Below, piece after piece: positions 1 to 8,713 of a DNA stretch of 64,000 nucleotides. The translations under genes and the position numbers were made by a program. The first letter of the stretch is position 1; every line of letters begins with the position of its first letter. Location of the stretch: contig VMRT01000013.1 in NCBI GenBank assembly GCA_007713455.1, positions 122,931 through 186,930 of the forward strand. The letters are read 5' to 3'. A model generated the notes under the pieces. It saw only the letters and a program-made list of their open reading frames with translations, had not been told where the DNA came from and did not search any database. Source of the stretch: Pseudomonas sp. (lineage in GTDB: Bacteria > Pseudomonadota > Gammaproteobacteria > Pseudomonadales > Pseudomonadaceae).

Positions 1-51
1 GCAATGGCACAACTGCAGGCCGCTGACGTGCACGTGGAGGTATTGCGCTGA
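1..51 (+). CDS. metN: Methionine ABC transporter ATP-binding protein MetN, C-terminal end only
   Basis: Sixteen codons of an open frame run from the window edge to a TGA at 49-51, directly overlapping the metI start (TGATG). The residues seen (AMAQLQAADVHVEVLR) are too few to identify a family. The assignment is inference from position: in methionine importers the ATPase gene metN precedes the permease metI. If correct, this is the end of the regulatory C-terminal domain of the cytoplasmic ATPase. Confidence 0.6.
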   Translation, partial: AMAQLQAADVHVEVLR

Positions 52-728
52 TGGAAGCCCTTTTCAGCTCCTTGTTAGGGAATGTCGACTGGTACGAGAT
101 CTGGCTGGCGACGCTGGACACCCTGCTGATGCTCGGCGGCTCGCTGCTGTTTACCATCCTGCTCGGCCTGCCGCTGGGCGTGCTGCTGTTTCTCTGCGGC
201 CCGCGCCAGCTGTTCGAAAACGCGCCGCTGTATGCCGCGCTGTCATTCGTGGTCAACGTATTGCGCTCGCTGCCGTTCATCATCCTGCTGATCGTGATGA
301 TCCCCTTCACCGTGCTGATCACCGGCACCTCGCTGGGCGTGGCCGGTGCCATCCCGCCGCTGGTGGTGGGCGCTGCGCCGTTCTTCGCGCGCTTGGTGGA
401 GACCGCGCTGCGCGAGGTGGACCGCGGCATCATCGAGGCGACCCAGGCGATGGGTGCCACGACGCGGCAGATCATCTTCAGCGCATTGCTGCCGGAAGCG
501 CGTCCGGGCATCATCGCCGCCATTACCGTCACCGCCATCACCCTGGTGTCTTACACCGCGATGGCCGGTGTAGTGGGGGCCGGCGGCCTCGGCGACCTGG
601 CCATCCGCTTCGGCTACCAGCGTTTCCAGACCGACGTGATGGTCGTCACCGTGGTCCTGCTGCTGGTGCTGGTGCAGGTGCTGCAAAGCGTCGGCGACCG
701 GCTGGTCACCCATTTTTCGCGTAAATGA
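51..728 (+). CDS. metI: Methionine ABC transporter permease MetI
   Basis: Inner-membrane permease of the MetNIQ importer, which takes up L- and D-methionine. The 225-residue length is normal for MetI. Hydrophobic segments start near residue 20, and the cytoplasmic coupling loop (EAA-type, around residues 125-150: ALREVDRGIIEATQAMGA) that contacts the ATPase is clear. The ATG shares one base with the stop of the upstream metN fragment, so translation is probably coupled. The solute-binding protein gene metQ follows after a 255-bp gap that holds a repeat element, so metQ may be expressed partly on its own. Confidence 0.93.
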   Translation: MEALFSSLLGNVDWYEIWLATLDTLLMLGGSLLFTILLGLPLGVLLFLCGPRQLFENAPLYAALSFVVNVLRSLPFIILLIVMIPFTVLITGTSLGVAGAIPPLVVGAAPFFARLVETALREVDRGIIEATQAMGATTRQIIFSALLPEARPGIIAAITVTAITLVSYTAMAGVVGAGGLGDLAIRFGYQRFQTDVMVVTVVLLLVLVQVLQSVGDRLVTHFSRK

Positions 729-739
729 ACCATCAGCAG

Positions 740-930
740 GCCGTTGAAAAAACGTAGGCGAGGCAGGCAAGACAAGGCGCAACGACCAGCGGGAGTAACA
801 GCCGAAGGCTGGCCCGAAGGGTGAGTGTAACGAGTCAAAACAGGCGAGGACGCTGAGTTTAGTACTCTAAATGAGCAGTCCGAGCCTGTTTTTAACGCAG
901 TATTGCCAACGCAGCTAGTTTTTCGACGGC
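740..930. repeat. MITE-like palindromic intergenic element
   Basis: A 191-bp non-coding segment lies between metI and metQ. Its ends are imperfect terminal inverted repeats, GCCGTTGAAAAA on the left and TTTTTCGACGGC on the right (one mismatch in 12). It contains a smaller palindrome TTTAGTACTCTAAA-type at about 857-872. No coding frame is supported. It resembles dispersed non-autonomous repeats seen between pseudomonad genes; that resemblance is from memory and the copy number is not testable here. Confidence 0.6.
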
Positions 931-983
931 TTGCTAGGGCGAGCGAAATTCGCACCCCGATCTACCTCTGAAGGAACCGAACG

Positions 984-1757
984 ATGAAGAAACTGATTGC
1001 CGCCCTGGCCACCGTTGCCGCATTTTCCGCGCAGGCCGCCGAAACCCTGACCGTGGCCGCCACCGCCGTGCCGCACGCCGAGCTGCTGGAGTTCGTCAAG
1101 CCGCAGCTGGCCGAGCAAGGCGTGGAGCTGAACGTGAAGGTCTTCACCGACTACGTGCAGCCGAACATCCAGGTCGCCGAGAAGCGCCTGGACGCCAATT
1201 TCTTCCAGCACCAGCCGTACCTGGATGAGTTCAACAAGGGCAAGGGCACCGATCTGGTCAGCGTTGCCGGTGTGCACATCGAGCCCTTCGGTGCCTACTC
1301 GAGCAAGGTCAAGTCGCTGGACGAGCTGCCCAGTGGCGCCACCGTGGTCATTCCCAACGACGCCACCAATGGCGGCCGCGCCCTGCTGCTGCTGGCCAAG
1401 GCCGGCGTGATCACGCTGAAGGATGGCGCCGGCATCACCGCCACGCCGAAGGACATCACCGAGAATCCGAAGAACATCAAGATCCGCGAACTGGAAGCCG
1501 CGACCCTGCCGCGCGTGCTGACCCAGGTCGACCTGGCGCTGATCAACACCAACTACGCGCTGGAAGCCAAGCTGAACCCGACTCAGGACGCCCTGGTCAT
1601 CGAAGGCAGCGACTCGCCCTACGTGAACATCCTGGTTGCCCGTCCGGACAACAAGGACAGCGACGCCATGCAGAAACTGGCCGCCGCGCTGCACAGCGAA
1701 GAAGTGCGCAAGTTCATCGAGGAAAAGTACAAGGGTGCCGTCGTTCCGGCCTTCTGA
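984..1757 (+). CDS. metQ: Methionine-binding periplasmic protein MetQ
   Basis: Solute-binding protein of the methionine importer (NlpA/MetQ family, 257 residues). The N-terminus is a standard signal peptide (MKKLIAALATVAAFSAQA) with likely cleavage after AQA. There is no lipobox cysteine, so it should be free in the periplasm rather than a lipoprotein as in E. coli. The family hallmark around residues 60-80 (RLDANFFQHQPYLDEF) is present. An AAGGA ribosome-binding site sits 8 bases before the ATG. A strong terminator follows the stop, closing the metNIQ unit. Confidence 0.95.
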   Translation: MKKLIAALATVAAFSAQAAETLTVAATAVPHAELLEFVKPQLAEQGVELNVKVFTDYVQPNIQVAEKRLDANFFQHQPYLDEFNKGKGTDLVSVAGVHIEPFGAYSSKVKSLDELPSGATVVIPNDATNGGRALLLLAKAGVITLKDGAGITATPKDITENPKNIKIRELEAATLPRVLTQVDLALINTNYALEAKLNPTQDALVIEGSDSPYVNILVARPDNKDSDAMQKLAAALHSEEVRKFIEEKYKGAVVPAF

Positions 1758-1779
1758 CCGTGACCGCGTTGCGCTGAAC

Positions 1780-1805
1780 AAACCCCGCCTCGGCGGGGTT
1801 TTTCA
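1780..1805 (+). terminator. Rho-independent terminator after metQ
   Basis: Perfect GC-rich stem AACCCCGCC / GGCGGGGTT with a very short loop, followed by a run of T, starting 23 bases after the metQ stop. Confidence 0.92.
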
Positions 1806-1813
1806 TTTTCGGA

Positions 1814-1915
1814 CGTAGGGTGGATGTCGCCGTTCACATCCACCGCGGCGCCGCTCAGCGATGGCCACCCGGTGGAGGCCACCCCGTGGATCGATAAAGC
1901 GCGATCCACCCTACG
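1814..1915. repeat. 102-bp element bounded by perfect 12-bp inverted repeats
   Basis: The sequence CGTAGGGTGGAT at 1814-1825 is exactly inverted as ATCCACCCTACG at 1904-1915. The interior is GC-rich and non-coding. It lies between the metQ terminator and the convergent alcohol dehydrogenase gene, a typical place for REP-like or MITE-like repeats in pseudomonads. Its identity as a dispersed repeat is inference. Confidence 0.6.
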
Positions 1916-1967
1916 ACCAAGCCATATCAGGACGCGGGCCCACGAAATGGCTCGCGCAGCATGCTCT

Positions 1968-2951
1968 TCACGGCACCAGCACTGCCGCACCCTGGAAGCG
2001 CCCATGGCGCAGATCATCCAGCGCCTGGTTGGCCTGTTCCAGCGGATAGGCATGGGTTTCGGTATGGATGCCGACCTGCGCGGCGACCGGGAAGAAGTCC
2101 AGGCCGTCCTGACGGGTCAGGTTGGCCACCGAAACCAGCTCGCGCTCCTGCCAGAGGATGTCGTAAGGGAAGCTCGGAATGTCGCTCATGTGGATGCCGG
2201 CACAGACCACCCGGCCGCCCTTGCGCACGGCACGCAGCGCCGCCGGCACCAGTTCGCCGGCCGGTGCATAGATGATCGCGGCATCCAGCGGTACAGGCGG
2301 CGCCTGGCTGGAATCGCCGGCCCAGAGCGCACCCAGTGAACGGGCGAAGTCCTGCGCGGCCACGTCGCCCGGGCGGCTGAAGGCATACACGTCCCGCCCC
2401 TGCCAGCGCGCCACCTGCATGACGATATGCGCCGCGGCGCCGAAGCCGTACAGGCCCAGACGCTTGCCGTCGCCGGCCTTGACCAGCGAACGCCAGCCGA
2501 TCAGCCCGGCACAGAGCAGTGGCGCCAGCGCCACGGCGTCGCCCTCCTCGCCAAGGTCGAAGGCGAAGCGCGCGTCGGCCACGACGTATTCGGCATAGCC
2601 GCCGGGCCGGGTGTAACCAGTGAACTGCGGCGCGTCGCAGAGGTTTTCCTCGGCGTGCTGGCAATAGCCGCAGGTGCCGCAGGTATGCCCGAGCCAGGGA
2701 ACGCCGACCCGCTGGCCCAGTTCGAAGCCGCTGACGCCTTCGCCCAACGCATCGACGCAGCCGACAATCTCGTGACCCGGGATGATCGGCAGCGGCGCCT
2801 CCGGCAACTCGCCGTCCACCACGTGCAGGTCGGTGCGACAGACGCCGCAAGCCAGTACCTTGACCCGCAGCTCCCCTGGCCCCGCTTGCGGCTCGGGCAG
2901 TTCGCGCAGCTGCAACGGTTGGCCAATCTGTTCCAGCAACATGGCGCGCAT
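1968..2951 (-). CDS. Zinc-dependent alcohol dehydrogenase family protein
   Basis: Medium-chain dehydrogenase/reductase, 327 residues, NAD(P)-dependent and zinc-containing; the substrate cannot be told. The catalytic zinc ligands are visible as the cysteine in CGVCRTDLH (about residue 38) and the GHE motif (about 59-61). The four structural-zinc cysteines fall in CGTCGYCQHAEENLC (about 90-105). A dinucleotide-binding turn (GLYGFGAAAH) is near residue 168. It resembles the pseudomonad family that includes PA2119 (from memory). It stands alone, convergent with metQ and divergent from the VOC gene. Confidence 0.85.
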   Translation of the reverse strand: MRAMLLEQIGQPLQLRELPEPQAGPGELRVKVLACGVCRTDLHVVDGELPEAPLPIIPGHEIVGCVDALGEGVSGFELGQRVGVPWLGHTCGTCGYCQHAEENLCDAPQFTGYTRPGGYAEYVVADARFAFDLGEEGDAVALAPLLCAGLIGWRSLVKAGDGKRLGLYGFGAAAHIVMQVARWQGRDVYAFSRPGDVAAQDFARSLGALWAGDSSQAPPVPLDAAIIYAPAGELVPAALRAVRKGGRVVCAGIHMSDIPSFPYDILWQERELVSVANLTRQDGLDFFPVAAQVGIHTETHAYPLEQANQALDDLRHGRFQGAAVLVP

Positions 2952-3047
2952 CGACGGCTCTCCTTTCGTCTCTGTTCTGCTGAGCGTAGGCCGATCGGTG
3001 GAAAAAGGCTCTAGACTCGAAGCGTCCCATGCTCAGGAGTGCCATCT

Positions 3048-3473
3048 ATGACGCTTTCGCCCTTCCACCTCGCCATTCCCGTCCACGATCTGGCCGCCGC
3101 CCGCACCTTCTACGGCGAGGCGTTCGGCTGCGCCGAGGGTCGCAGCAGCGAACACTGGGTGGATTTCGATTTCTTCGGCCACCAGCTGGTGATCCACGAA
3201 GCACCGAAGATGCCGCATCAGGAGGCGGCGCATAGCAACCCGGTGGACGGCCACGACGTGCCGGTGCCGCATTTCGGCGTGGTGCTTGGCTGGGAACAAT
3301 GGGAAGCACTGGCCGAGCGGCTGAAGGCGCGCGGCACGCGCTTCGTCATCGAGCCCTACGTGCGCTTCCAGGGCCAGGTCGGCGAACAGGCGACCATGTT
3401 CCTGCTCGACCCCTGCGGCAATGCGCTGGAGTTCAAGGCGTTCAAGGACATGAGTCAGCTGTTCGCCAAGTGA
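3048..3473 (+). CDS. VOC (glyoxalase/dioxygenase fold) family protein
   Basis: 141-residue vicinal-oxygen-chelate protein. The N-terminal strand and helix pattern ([22 protein letters not shown]) and the C-terminal [12 protein letters not shown] are the usual VOC signatures. Candidate metal ligands are the His of HLAI, a mid-protein His (PHFGV) and the Glu in LEFK. The substrate is unknown. I chose ATG 3048, with AGGAG 8 bases upstream; an in-frame GTG at 3039 overlaps that ribosome-binding site. It is divergent from the alcohol dehydrogenase and convergent with the next gene. Confidence 0.82.
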   Translation: MTLSPFHLAIPVHDLAAARTFYGEAFGCAEGRSSEHWVDFDFFGHQLVIHEAPKMPHQEAAHSNPVDGHDVPVPHFGVVLGWEQWEALAERLKARGTRFVIEPYVRFQGQVGEQATMFLLDPCGNALEFKAFKDMSQLFAK

Positions 3474-3479
3474 GCAGGA

Positions 3480-4016
3480 TCAGCCGCGCTCGGCGAGGTG
3501 CTGGTCCTTGAGCTTCACGTAGTTGCCGGCGGTGTAACTGAAGAAGCTGCGCTCCTTTTCGGTCAGCGGACGGGCCTGCTTTACCGGGCTGCCAACGTAG
3601 AGATAGCCGCTTTCCAACGTCTTGCCCGGCGGCACCAGGCTGCCGGCGCCGATAATCACTTCATCCTCGACCACCGCGCCGTCCATCACGATCGAGCCCA
3701 TACCGACCAGGATGCGATTGCCCAGGGTGCAGCCGTGCAGGGTGACCTTGTGGCCGACGGTGACTTCGTCGCCGATGGTCAGCGGAAAGCCATCCGGGTT
3801 GTACGGCCCGGCGTGGGTGATGTGCAGCACGCTGCCGTCCTGGATGCTCGAGCGTGCGCCGATGCGGATGCGGTGCATGTCGCCGCGGATCACCGTCAGC
3901 GGCCACACCGAGCTGTCGGCGCCGATCTCGACATCGCCGATGACCACCGCGGAGTCGTCGACGAACACGCGCTCGCCCAGTGTCGGAGTGCTGTTTTGGT
4001 AGCTGCGTATCGCCAC
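3480..4016 (-). CDS. Gamma-class carbonic anhydrase-like hexapeptide-repeat protein
   Basis: 178-residue left-handed beta-helix protein of the YrdA/PaaY/gamma-carbonic-anhydrase family. Hexapeptide repeats run through most of the chain (for example VVIGDVEIGADSSVWPL and NRILVGMGSIVMDGAVV). Histidines placed as zinc ligands are visible in VLHITH and VGHKVTLHGC. Whether it hydrates CO2 is unknown, as many members are inactive. It corresponds by position to PA0066 of P. aeruginosa, next to prlC, from which it is divergently transcribed. Confidence 0.87.
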   Translation of the reverse strand: MAIRSYQNSTPTLGERVFVDDSAVVIGDVEIGADSSVWPLTVIRGDMHRIRIGARSSIQDGSVLHITHAGPYNPDGFPLTIGDEVTVGHKVTLHGCTLGNRILVGMGSIVMDGAVVEDEVIIGAGSLVPPGKTLESGYLYVGSPVKQARPLTEKERSFFSYTAGNYVKLKDQHLAERG

Positions 4017-4273
4017 GATAGAAACCTCTTTGGCTGCGGGAAGGGTCGATTGTAATTAAGATGGCCGGCATTGCCGCTGCGGACCCGGGCTGAGCAGCAT
4101 GCCGCCCGCCGTGGTCAGAGTTAACTACCGGCTGCTTGCCCGGGGGCGCGTTTCGTCGCCCGGCGTTGAAAAAGCGCGGCAGCGCGTCCATCTAGGACAT
4201 CTGCCTGCGCGCTGGCCTGTCCAGCCTCGCTCCAGTGAGCGGCCTGCAATCCTCTTCGTCACAAGGTGTCCCC

Positions 4274-6325
4274 GTGAGCGCGAACAATCCCCTGCTGCAA
4301 GAATTCGACCTGCCGCCCTACTCCGACATTCGCCCGGAGCACGTCGAGCCGGCCATCGACACCATCCTCGGTGACAACCGCGTGGCGATCCAGGAACTGC
4401 TCAGCCGCCCGGCTGAGAGCCTCGACTGGCAAACCCTGGTGGTCGGCCTCGACGAGCTGAACGATCGCCTAGCGCGGGCCTGGGGGCCGGTCGGTCATCT
4501 CAATTCCGTGTGCAACAGCCCGGAATTGCGCACCGCCTATGAGGCCTGCCTGCCCAAGCTGTCGGCCTACTACACCGAACTCGGACAGAACCGCGACCTG
4601 TTCGAGGCCTACCAAGCACTGGCTGCAAACCCCGCGGCGGCTGGCTTCGAGGTGGCGCAGAAGACCATCCTCGAGCATTCGCTGCGTGACTTCCGCTTGT
4701 CCGGCATCGACCTGCCGCCGGTGGAGCAGCAGCGCTTCGGCGCCATCCAGATGAAGCTCGCGGAGCTCGGCAGCAAGTTTTCCAACCAGCTGCTGGACGC
4801 GACCCAGGCCTGGACCCGGCACATCACCGACGAAAGCCTGCTGGCCGGCATCACCGATTCGGCCAAGGCACAGATGGCCGAGGCAGCCAAGGCGAAGGAG
4901 CTGGACGGCTGGCTGATCAGTCTGGAATTCCCCAGCTACTACGCGGTGATGACCTACGCCGACAACCGCGACCTGCGCGAGGAGGTCTACGCCGCCTACT
5001 GCACCCGCGCCTCGGACCAGGGCCCGAATGACGGGCAGTTCGACAACGGCCCGGTAATGGCCGAAATCCTCGAACTGCGCCACGAGCTGGCCGGGCTACT
5101 CGGCTACGGCAACTTCGCCGAGCTGTCGCTGGCGACCAAGATGGCCGAATCCACCGAGCAGGTGCTGAGCTTCCTGCGTGACCTGGCGGTGCGCAGCAAG
5201 CCGTTCGCCGAGCGCGACCTGGCCGAACTGCGCGCCTTCGCCGCCGAGCAGGGCCTGGACGATCTGCAAAGCTGGGACCTCGGTTACTACGCCGAGAAGC
5301 TGCGCCAGCAGCGCTACAGCCTGAACCAGGAAGAGCTGCGCGCCTACTTCCCGATCGACAAGGTGCTGTCCGGGCTGTTCTGCATCGTCCAGCGCCTGTA
5401 CGGCATCGAGATTCACGAGCTGGAAGGCTTCGACGGCTGGCATCCCGAGGTGCGCCTGTTCGAGATCAGCGAGAACGGCCAGCACGTCGGGCGCTTCTTC
5501 TTTGATCTCTACGCGCGGCCGAACAAGCGCGGTGGCGCCTGGATGGACGGCGCACGCGACAAGCGCCGCACCGCTGACGGCACGCTGCAGACACCGGTGG
5601 CCAACCTGGTCTGCAACTTCACCCCGCCGGTGGGTGAGCGCCCTGCGCTCTTGACCCACGATGAAGTCACCACGCTGTTCCACGAATTCGGCCATGGCCT
5701 GCACCACCTGCTGACCCAGGTCGAGCACGCCGGCGCCTCGGGCATCAATGGCGTGGCCTGGGATGCCGTGGAGCTGCCGAGCCAGTTCATGGAGAACTGG
5801 TGCTGGGACCCCGAAGGCCTGGCGCACATCTCCGGCCACTACCAGACCGGCGAGCGCCTGCCGCAGGACAAACTGGACATGATGCTGGCGGCGAAGAACT
5901 TCCAGTCCGGCATGATGATGGCGCGCCAGCTGGAGTTCTCCCTGTTCGACTTCGAACTGCACGCCACCCACGGCGACGGCCGCAGCGTGCTGCAGGTACT
6001 CGAGCACATCCGCGACGAGGTCTCGGTGATGCGCCCGCCGGTCTACAACCGCTTCCCCAACAGCTTTGCGCATATTTTCTCTGGCGGTTACGCGGCCGGT
6101 TACTACAGCTACAAGTGGGCCGAGGTGCTGTCGTCCGATGCCTTCTCGCGCTTCGAGGAAGAAGGTGTGTTCAACTCCGAGACCGGGCGCGCCTTCCGCG
6201 AGGCGATCCTGGCCCGTGGCGGCTCCCAGGAGCCGATGGTACTGTTCGTCGATTTCCGAGGCCGCGAGCCGTCCATCGACGCCCTGCTGCGCCACCTCGG
6301 GCTGGTAGCGGAGGCCGCGGCATGA
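4274..6325 (+). CDS. prlC: Oligopeptidase A (M3 family metallopeptidase)
   Basis: Cytoplasmic zinc oligopeptidase that degrades short peptides, including cleaved signal peptides. 683 residues, normal for PrlC. The HEFGH zinc motif is at residues 470-474, within LFHEFGHGLHHLL. I placed the start at GTG 4274 because known PrlC proteins begin at ANNPLLQ and an AAGGTG ribosome-binding site precedes it; an in-frame ATG at 4235 would add 13 unconserved residues. The stop overlaps the next gene (ATGA), indicating coupling, and the order matches PA0067-PA0068. Confidence 0.94.
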   Translation: MSANNPLLQEFDLPPYSDIRPEHVEPAIDTILGDNRVAIQELLSRPAESLDWQTLVVGLDELNDRLARAWGPVGHLNSVCNSPELRTAYEACLPKLSAYYTELGQNRDLFEAYQALAANPAAAGFEVAQKTILEHSLRDFRLSGIDLPPVEQQRFGAIQMKLAELGSKFSNQLLDATQAWTRHITDESLLAGITDSAKAQMAEAAKAKELDGWLISLEFPSYYAVMTYADNRDLREEVYAAYCTRASDQGPNDGQFDNGPVMAEILELRHELAGLLGYGNFAELSLATKMAESTEQVLSFLRDLAVRSKPFAERDLAELRAFAAEQGLDDLQSWDLGYYAEKLRQQRYSLNQEELRAYFPIDKVLSGLFCIVQRLYGIEIHELEGFDGWHPEVRLFEISENGQHVGRFFFDLYARPNKRGGAWMDGARDKRRTADGTLQTPVANLVCNFTPPVGERPALLTHDEVTTLFHEFGHGLHHLLTQVEHAGASGINGVAWDAVELPSQFMENWCWDPEGLAHISGHYQTGERLPQDKLDMMLAAKNFQSGMMMARQLEFSLFDFELHATHGDGRSVLQVLEHIRDEVSVMRPPVYNRFPNSFAHIFSGGYAAGYYSYKWAEVLSSDAFSRFEEEGVFNSETGRAFREAILARGGSQEPMVLFVDFRGREPSIDALLRHLGLVAEAAA

Positions 6326-6603
6326 ACGACGAAGTAACCCGTGTCACCACCAAGCGCTTCATCGCCGGGGCCGTGTGCCCCGCGTGCAGCGGTACGGACT
6401 GCATCAAGATGTGGGACGTCGACGGCGTGCCGCACCGTGAATGCATCGACTGCGGCTACGCCGACACCCTAAACGCCCAGGGGCAATCGGTGCCGTCCGA
6501 ACTCGGCACGCGCGTTAACAAGGCGCAGCCGAAAGCGCCTGATCCGCAGGTGCAGGCGGTGCAGTTTTTCCCCAATCCGAAGCTGAAGAAAAAACCTGAC
6601 TGA
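6322..6603 (+). CDS. YheV-type putative zinc-ribbon protein
   Basis: Small 93-residue cytoplasmic protein. Two cysteine pairs, CPAC near residue 19 and CIDC near residue 47, form a likely zinc ribbon, and the C-terminus is basic (NPKLKKKPD). It matches in layout the YheV/PA0068 family, whose function is unknown. The ATG overlaps the prlC stop by four bases, so the two proteins are probably made together. It is easy to miss because a longer frame covers it. Confidence 0.85.
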   Translation: MNDEVTRVTTKRFIAGAVCPACSGTDCIKMWDVDGVPHRECIDCGYADTLNAQGQSVPSELGTRVNKAQPKAPDPQVQAVQFFPNPKLKKKPD

Positions 6604-6621
6604 CCGGACCGGAGCATCGCC

Positions 6622-7389
6622 ATGTGGCATATCACCTGTGGCGATCTCGCCGCCGACAGCGTCCGGCAACTGCTGGCCGAGGGCAACGAAGTCCGTATTC
6701 TGCGCGACGACCTGGCGGTCGGGCCGCTCGCGGATATCGAATCACCGCCATGCGAGACGCGTATGGCGTTCTGGGAGGGGGTCTGGCCTGTCGGGTTGGC
6801 GCCTCGCCCGGATTTCTCGGGCGTTGCCAGCGATGCAGAGTGGCTGGCGCGGCTGTCTGACCAATCGCGGCAAATTACCGTCTGGCATGGCGACAGCGCT
6901 TCCGAGCAGCTGTTGTTGGCGCGGGTGGCGGCGGCTCTGGAAGGCTCATCGGTTCCGCTGCATGAGGTCGCGTGCGGCACCGGTGACAGTCGAGTCGGCA
7001 CGCGTATGGCGGTGTCCATGCGTGCGCCCAATGCTCTGGCAGCGCTTTATCAGCCGCGCCTCGTCGAACCCGCCCGCATCGCCGACCTCGCCAATCAATG
7101 GCGGGCTGCCGTTGAAGAGAACGCAGCGATACGTCGCTGGGTCGACGGGCGTTTCGTCGGGGAAGACCACTCGCGGATCGATGGCGAACTGCTAACGGCC
7201 TGCGGCAACGACTGGATGCCGCTCGCCCGCGCCATGGCCGAGGTGATGGACCATTGCGACGGTTTCTTCGCGACTGACCTGTTTCTCTACTGGCGTGCCC
7301 GCGAGCTGGCGAAGCGCGGCGAGATTCTGCTCCGCGATGTAGCGGAAGGCGAGTACAGCAAGGCCCAGGTGCGTCGTTGTCCGACCTGA
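6622..7389 (+). CDS. DUF1835 domain-containing protein
   Basis: 255-residue cytoplasmic protein with no signal peptide. The start (MWHITCGDLAADSVRQLL) and the central segment (TVWHGDSASEQLLLARVAAAL) match the pattern I recall for DUF1835 proteins, a family of unknown function. The C-terminal half (about 150-250) is helical with WRAREL-type segments, perhaps the domain often paired with DUF1835. An CCGGAGCATCGCC ribosome-binding region precedes the ATG. It lies 18 bases after the zinc-ribbon gene and is probably co-transcribed with it. Confidence 0.7.
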   Translation: MWHITCGDLAADSVRQLLAEGNEVRILRDDLAVGPLADIESPPCETRMAFWEGVWPVGLAPRPDFSGVASDAEWLARLSDQSRQITVWHGDSASEQLLLARVAAALEGSSVPLHEVACGTGDSRVGTRMAVSMRAPNALAALYQPRLVEPARIADLANQWRAAVEENAAIRRWVDGRFVGEDHSRIDGELLTACGNDWMPLARAMAEVMDHCDGFFATDLFLYWRARELAKRGEILLRDVAEGEYSKAQVRRCPT

Positions 7390-7523
7390 GCGAGCAAGGG
7401 TGGGCAAGGTGGCCTGACGCGCGCAACGTGCGGTGTCCGATGCCTAGCAGCGAGCGTAGGTCTATTCTCAGGCGTCACGCTGTCGTCTCTTAGCGGCGAA
7501 TTCCTGCTCAGAAGGTCCCGTTC

Positions 7524-8600
7524 ATGACGCGCCATATGCGATTGCTGTCGTTTTGTCTCGCCGCCCTCGCCCCCATCTCCTCGCTTGCCGATTCGAGCAT
7601 CAGCACCCTGGAAGCCACACGGAGCGAATGGTCGACTTATCGCTTCCCGTTGTTCGAAGGCGAATCGGCTGCGCTGGAACGGATCAATACCTACCTGCAC
7701 GCCTTCGAACTCGACGGGTTGCCCGGCCGCTTCGAGCAGTCGCCGTTCGAGCGAGTTTGGCCCAAAGACGGCGAGGGACACGGGGTGGTCAGCCTGGACT
7801 ATGAGATCCATGCCAAGACGCCTGGCTTCCTTTCGCTCGATATCATCGGTGAATATTACGGCGCCTATCTCAGCCTGGGCCGCAACAGCTATGCGTTTGC
7901 CCTGACCGATGGTTTGCCGCTCTCATTGTCTGAGTTATTTAGCGAGCCAGGAATGCAACAGCTGCGTGCCCAGATAAGCCGGGCCCGGGTTGACCGCATC
8001 GAAACATTTATCGCCGCAATTCCAGCGAACGGCGCCAGTGAAGACGAAGCCGAAATGGCCACGATACAGCGCGAAATGTATGGAGATTGCTTACCGCGCC
8101 ATCGCAACACCACTCTCGACCATGACCGGCTCGTGCTCGGGAAAACGCAACTGACATTGATTGCGGAACGGTGCTCGGCACATGCGGTTCGCGCGCTGGA
8201 TGATCTGGGTGAGTTTTCCAACAGTTTCGCTTATACCGAGCTCGCGGAGGCGCTGAGCCCGTATGGCCGATGCCTGCTGCTGGAGCAGCGTAGCGATTGC
8301 CGGGACCTGTCGAGGCCGCAAATCAGCGGCGTCTACCGCGGCGCAGTGGACGGGCGCCAGCGGATCACTCTGGTTATCGCGCCATACGCCAGTGGCGTTT
8401 CCAGGGCCGTCTATTTTCGCGATGAAGACGCCACCAAGGTCACCCTCAGCGCGAGGCCACAGCCAAACTCGGGTCGCGTCCACCTTCAAGAGCAGGGCGC
8501 TACGCCCGCCATGTTCGAACTTTGGCTAGAGCGCGACGGTGAGCTCAGCGGTACGTGGCAGGAAAAAGGCGGGCCTCGATTGCCGGTCGAGTTACGCTGA
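7524..8600 (+). CDS. Exported protein of unknown function, RsiV/PdaC-like N-terminal half
   Basis: 358 residues with a signal peptide (MTRHMRLLSFCLAALAPISSLA), so periplasmic. Residues 40-135 have the pattern of DUF3298/RsiV-type domains: a conserved SLDYEIHAKTPGFLSLDI stretch, then SYAFALTDGLPLSLSELF. Four later cysteines (near residues 190-270) could form disulfides. The last 80 residues look like a separate small beta domain (GVYRGAVDGRQRITLVI). I do not recognise the whole protein, and the domain match is a weak pattern judgement. GC content dips locally around 7900-8200. Confidence 0.6.
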   Translation: MTRHMRLLSFCLAALAPISSLADSSISTLEATRSEWSTYRFPLFEGESAALERINTYLHAFELDGLPGRFEQSPFERVWPKDGEGHGVVSLDYEIHAKTPGFLSLDIIGEYYGAYLSLGRNSYAFALTDGLPLSLSELFSEPGMQQLRAQISRARVDRIETFIAAIPANGASEDEAEMATIQREMYGDCLPRHRNTTLDHDRLVLGKTQLTLIAERCSAHAVRALDDLGEFSNSFAYTELAEALSPYGRCLLLEQRSDCRDLSRPQISGVYRGAVDGRQRITLVIAPYASGVSRAVYFRDEDATKVTLSARPQPNSGRVHLQEQGATPAMFELWLERDGELSGTWQEKGGPRLPVELR

Positions 8601-8678
8601 TCCGCCTTACACGACGATGCACGTCATTGAGGCTGAGCACGCTTATCGGAAGGTGAGGCACGCGCTGAATATCCTCGT

Positions 8679-8700
8679 ATACTGTATGCATGCACAGTAT
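8679..8700. promoter_or_regulatory. LexA (SOS) operator upstream of the radical SAM gene
   Basis: The sequence ATACTGT-ATGCATGC-ACAGTAT contains the exact CTGT-N8-ACAG LexA box (8682-8697) with flanks extending the symmetry to 7 bp on each side. It overlaps a good -10 hexamer TATACT at 8678-8683 and lies 14 bases before the ATG at 8714. A repressor there would block initiation, as at classical SOS promoters. Confidence 0.88.
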
Positions 8701-8713
8701 CTGAGCGCAGCTT

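Noticed and set aside
4017..4273. Possible small gene or promoter in the gap before prlC
   Set aside because: The plus-strand frame starting at 4099 overlaps the prlC start in another frame, and the TTGAAA at about 4166 has no acceptable -10 at 16-18 bp.
5096..6295. 399-residue minus-strand frame inside prlC
   Set aside because: Shadow of prlC, which has the full M3 motif and normal length.
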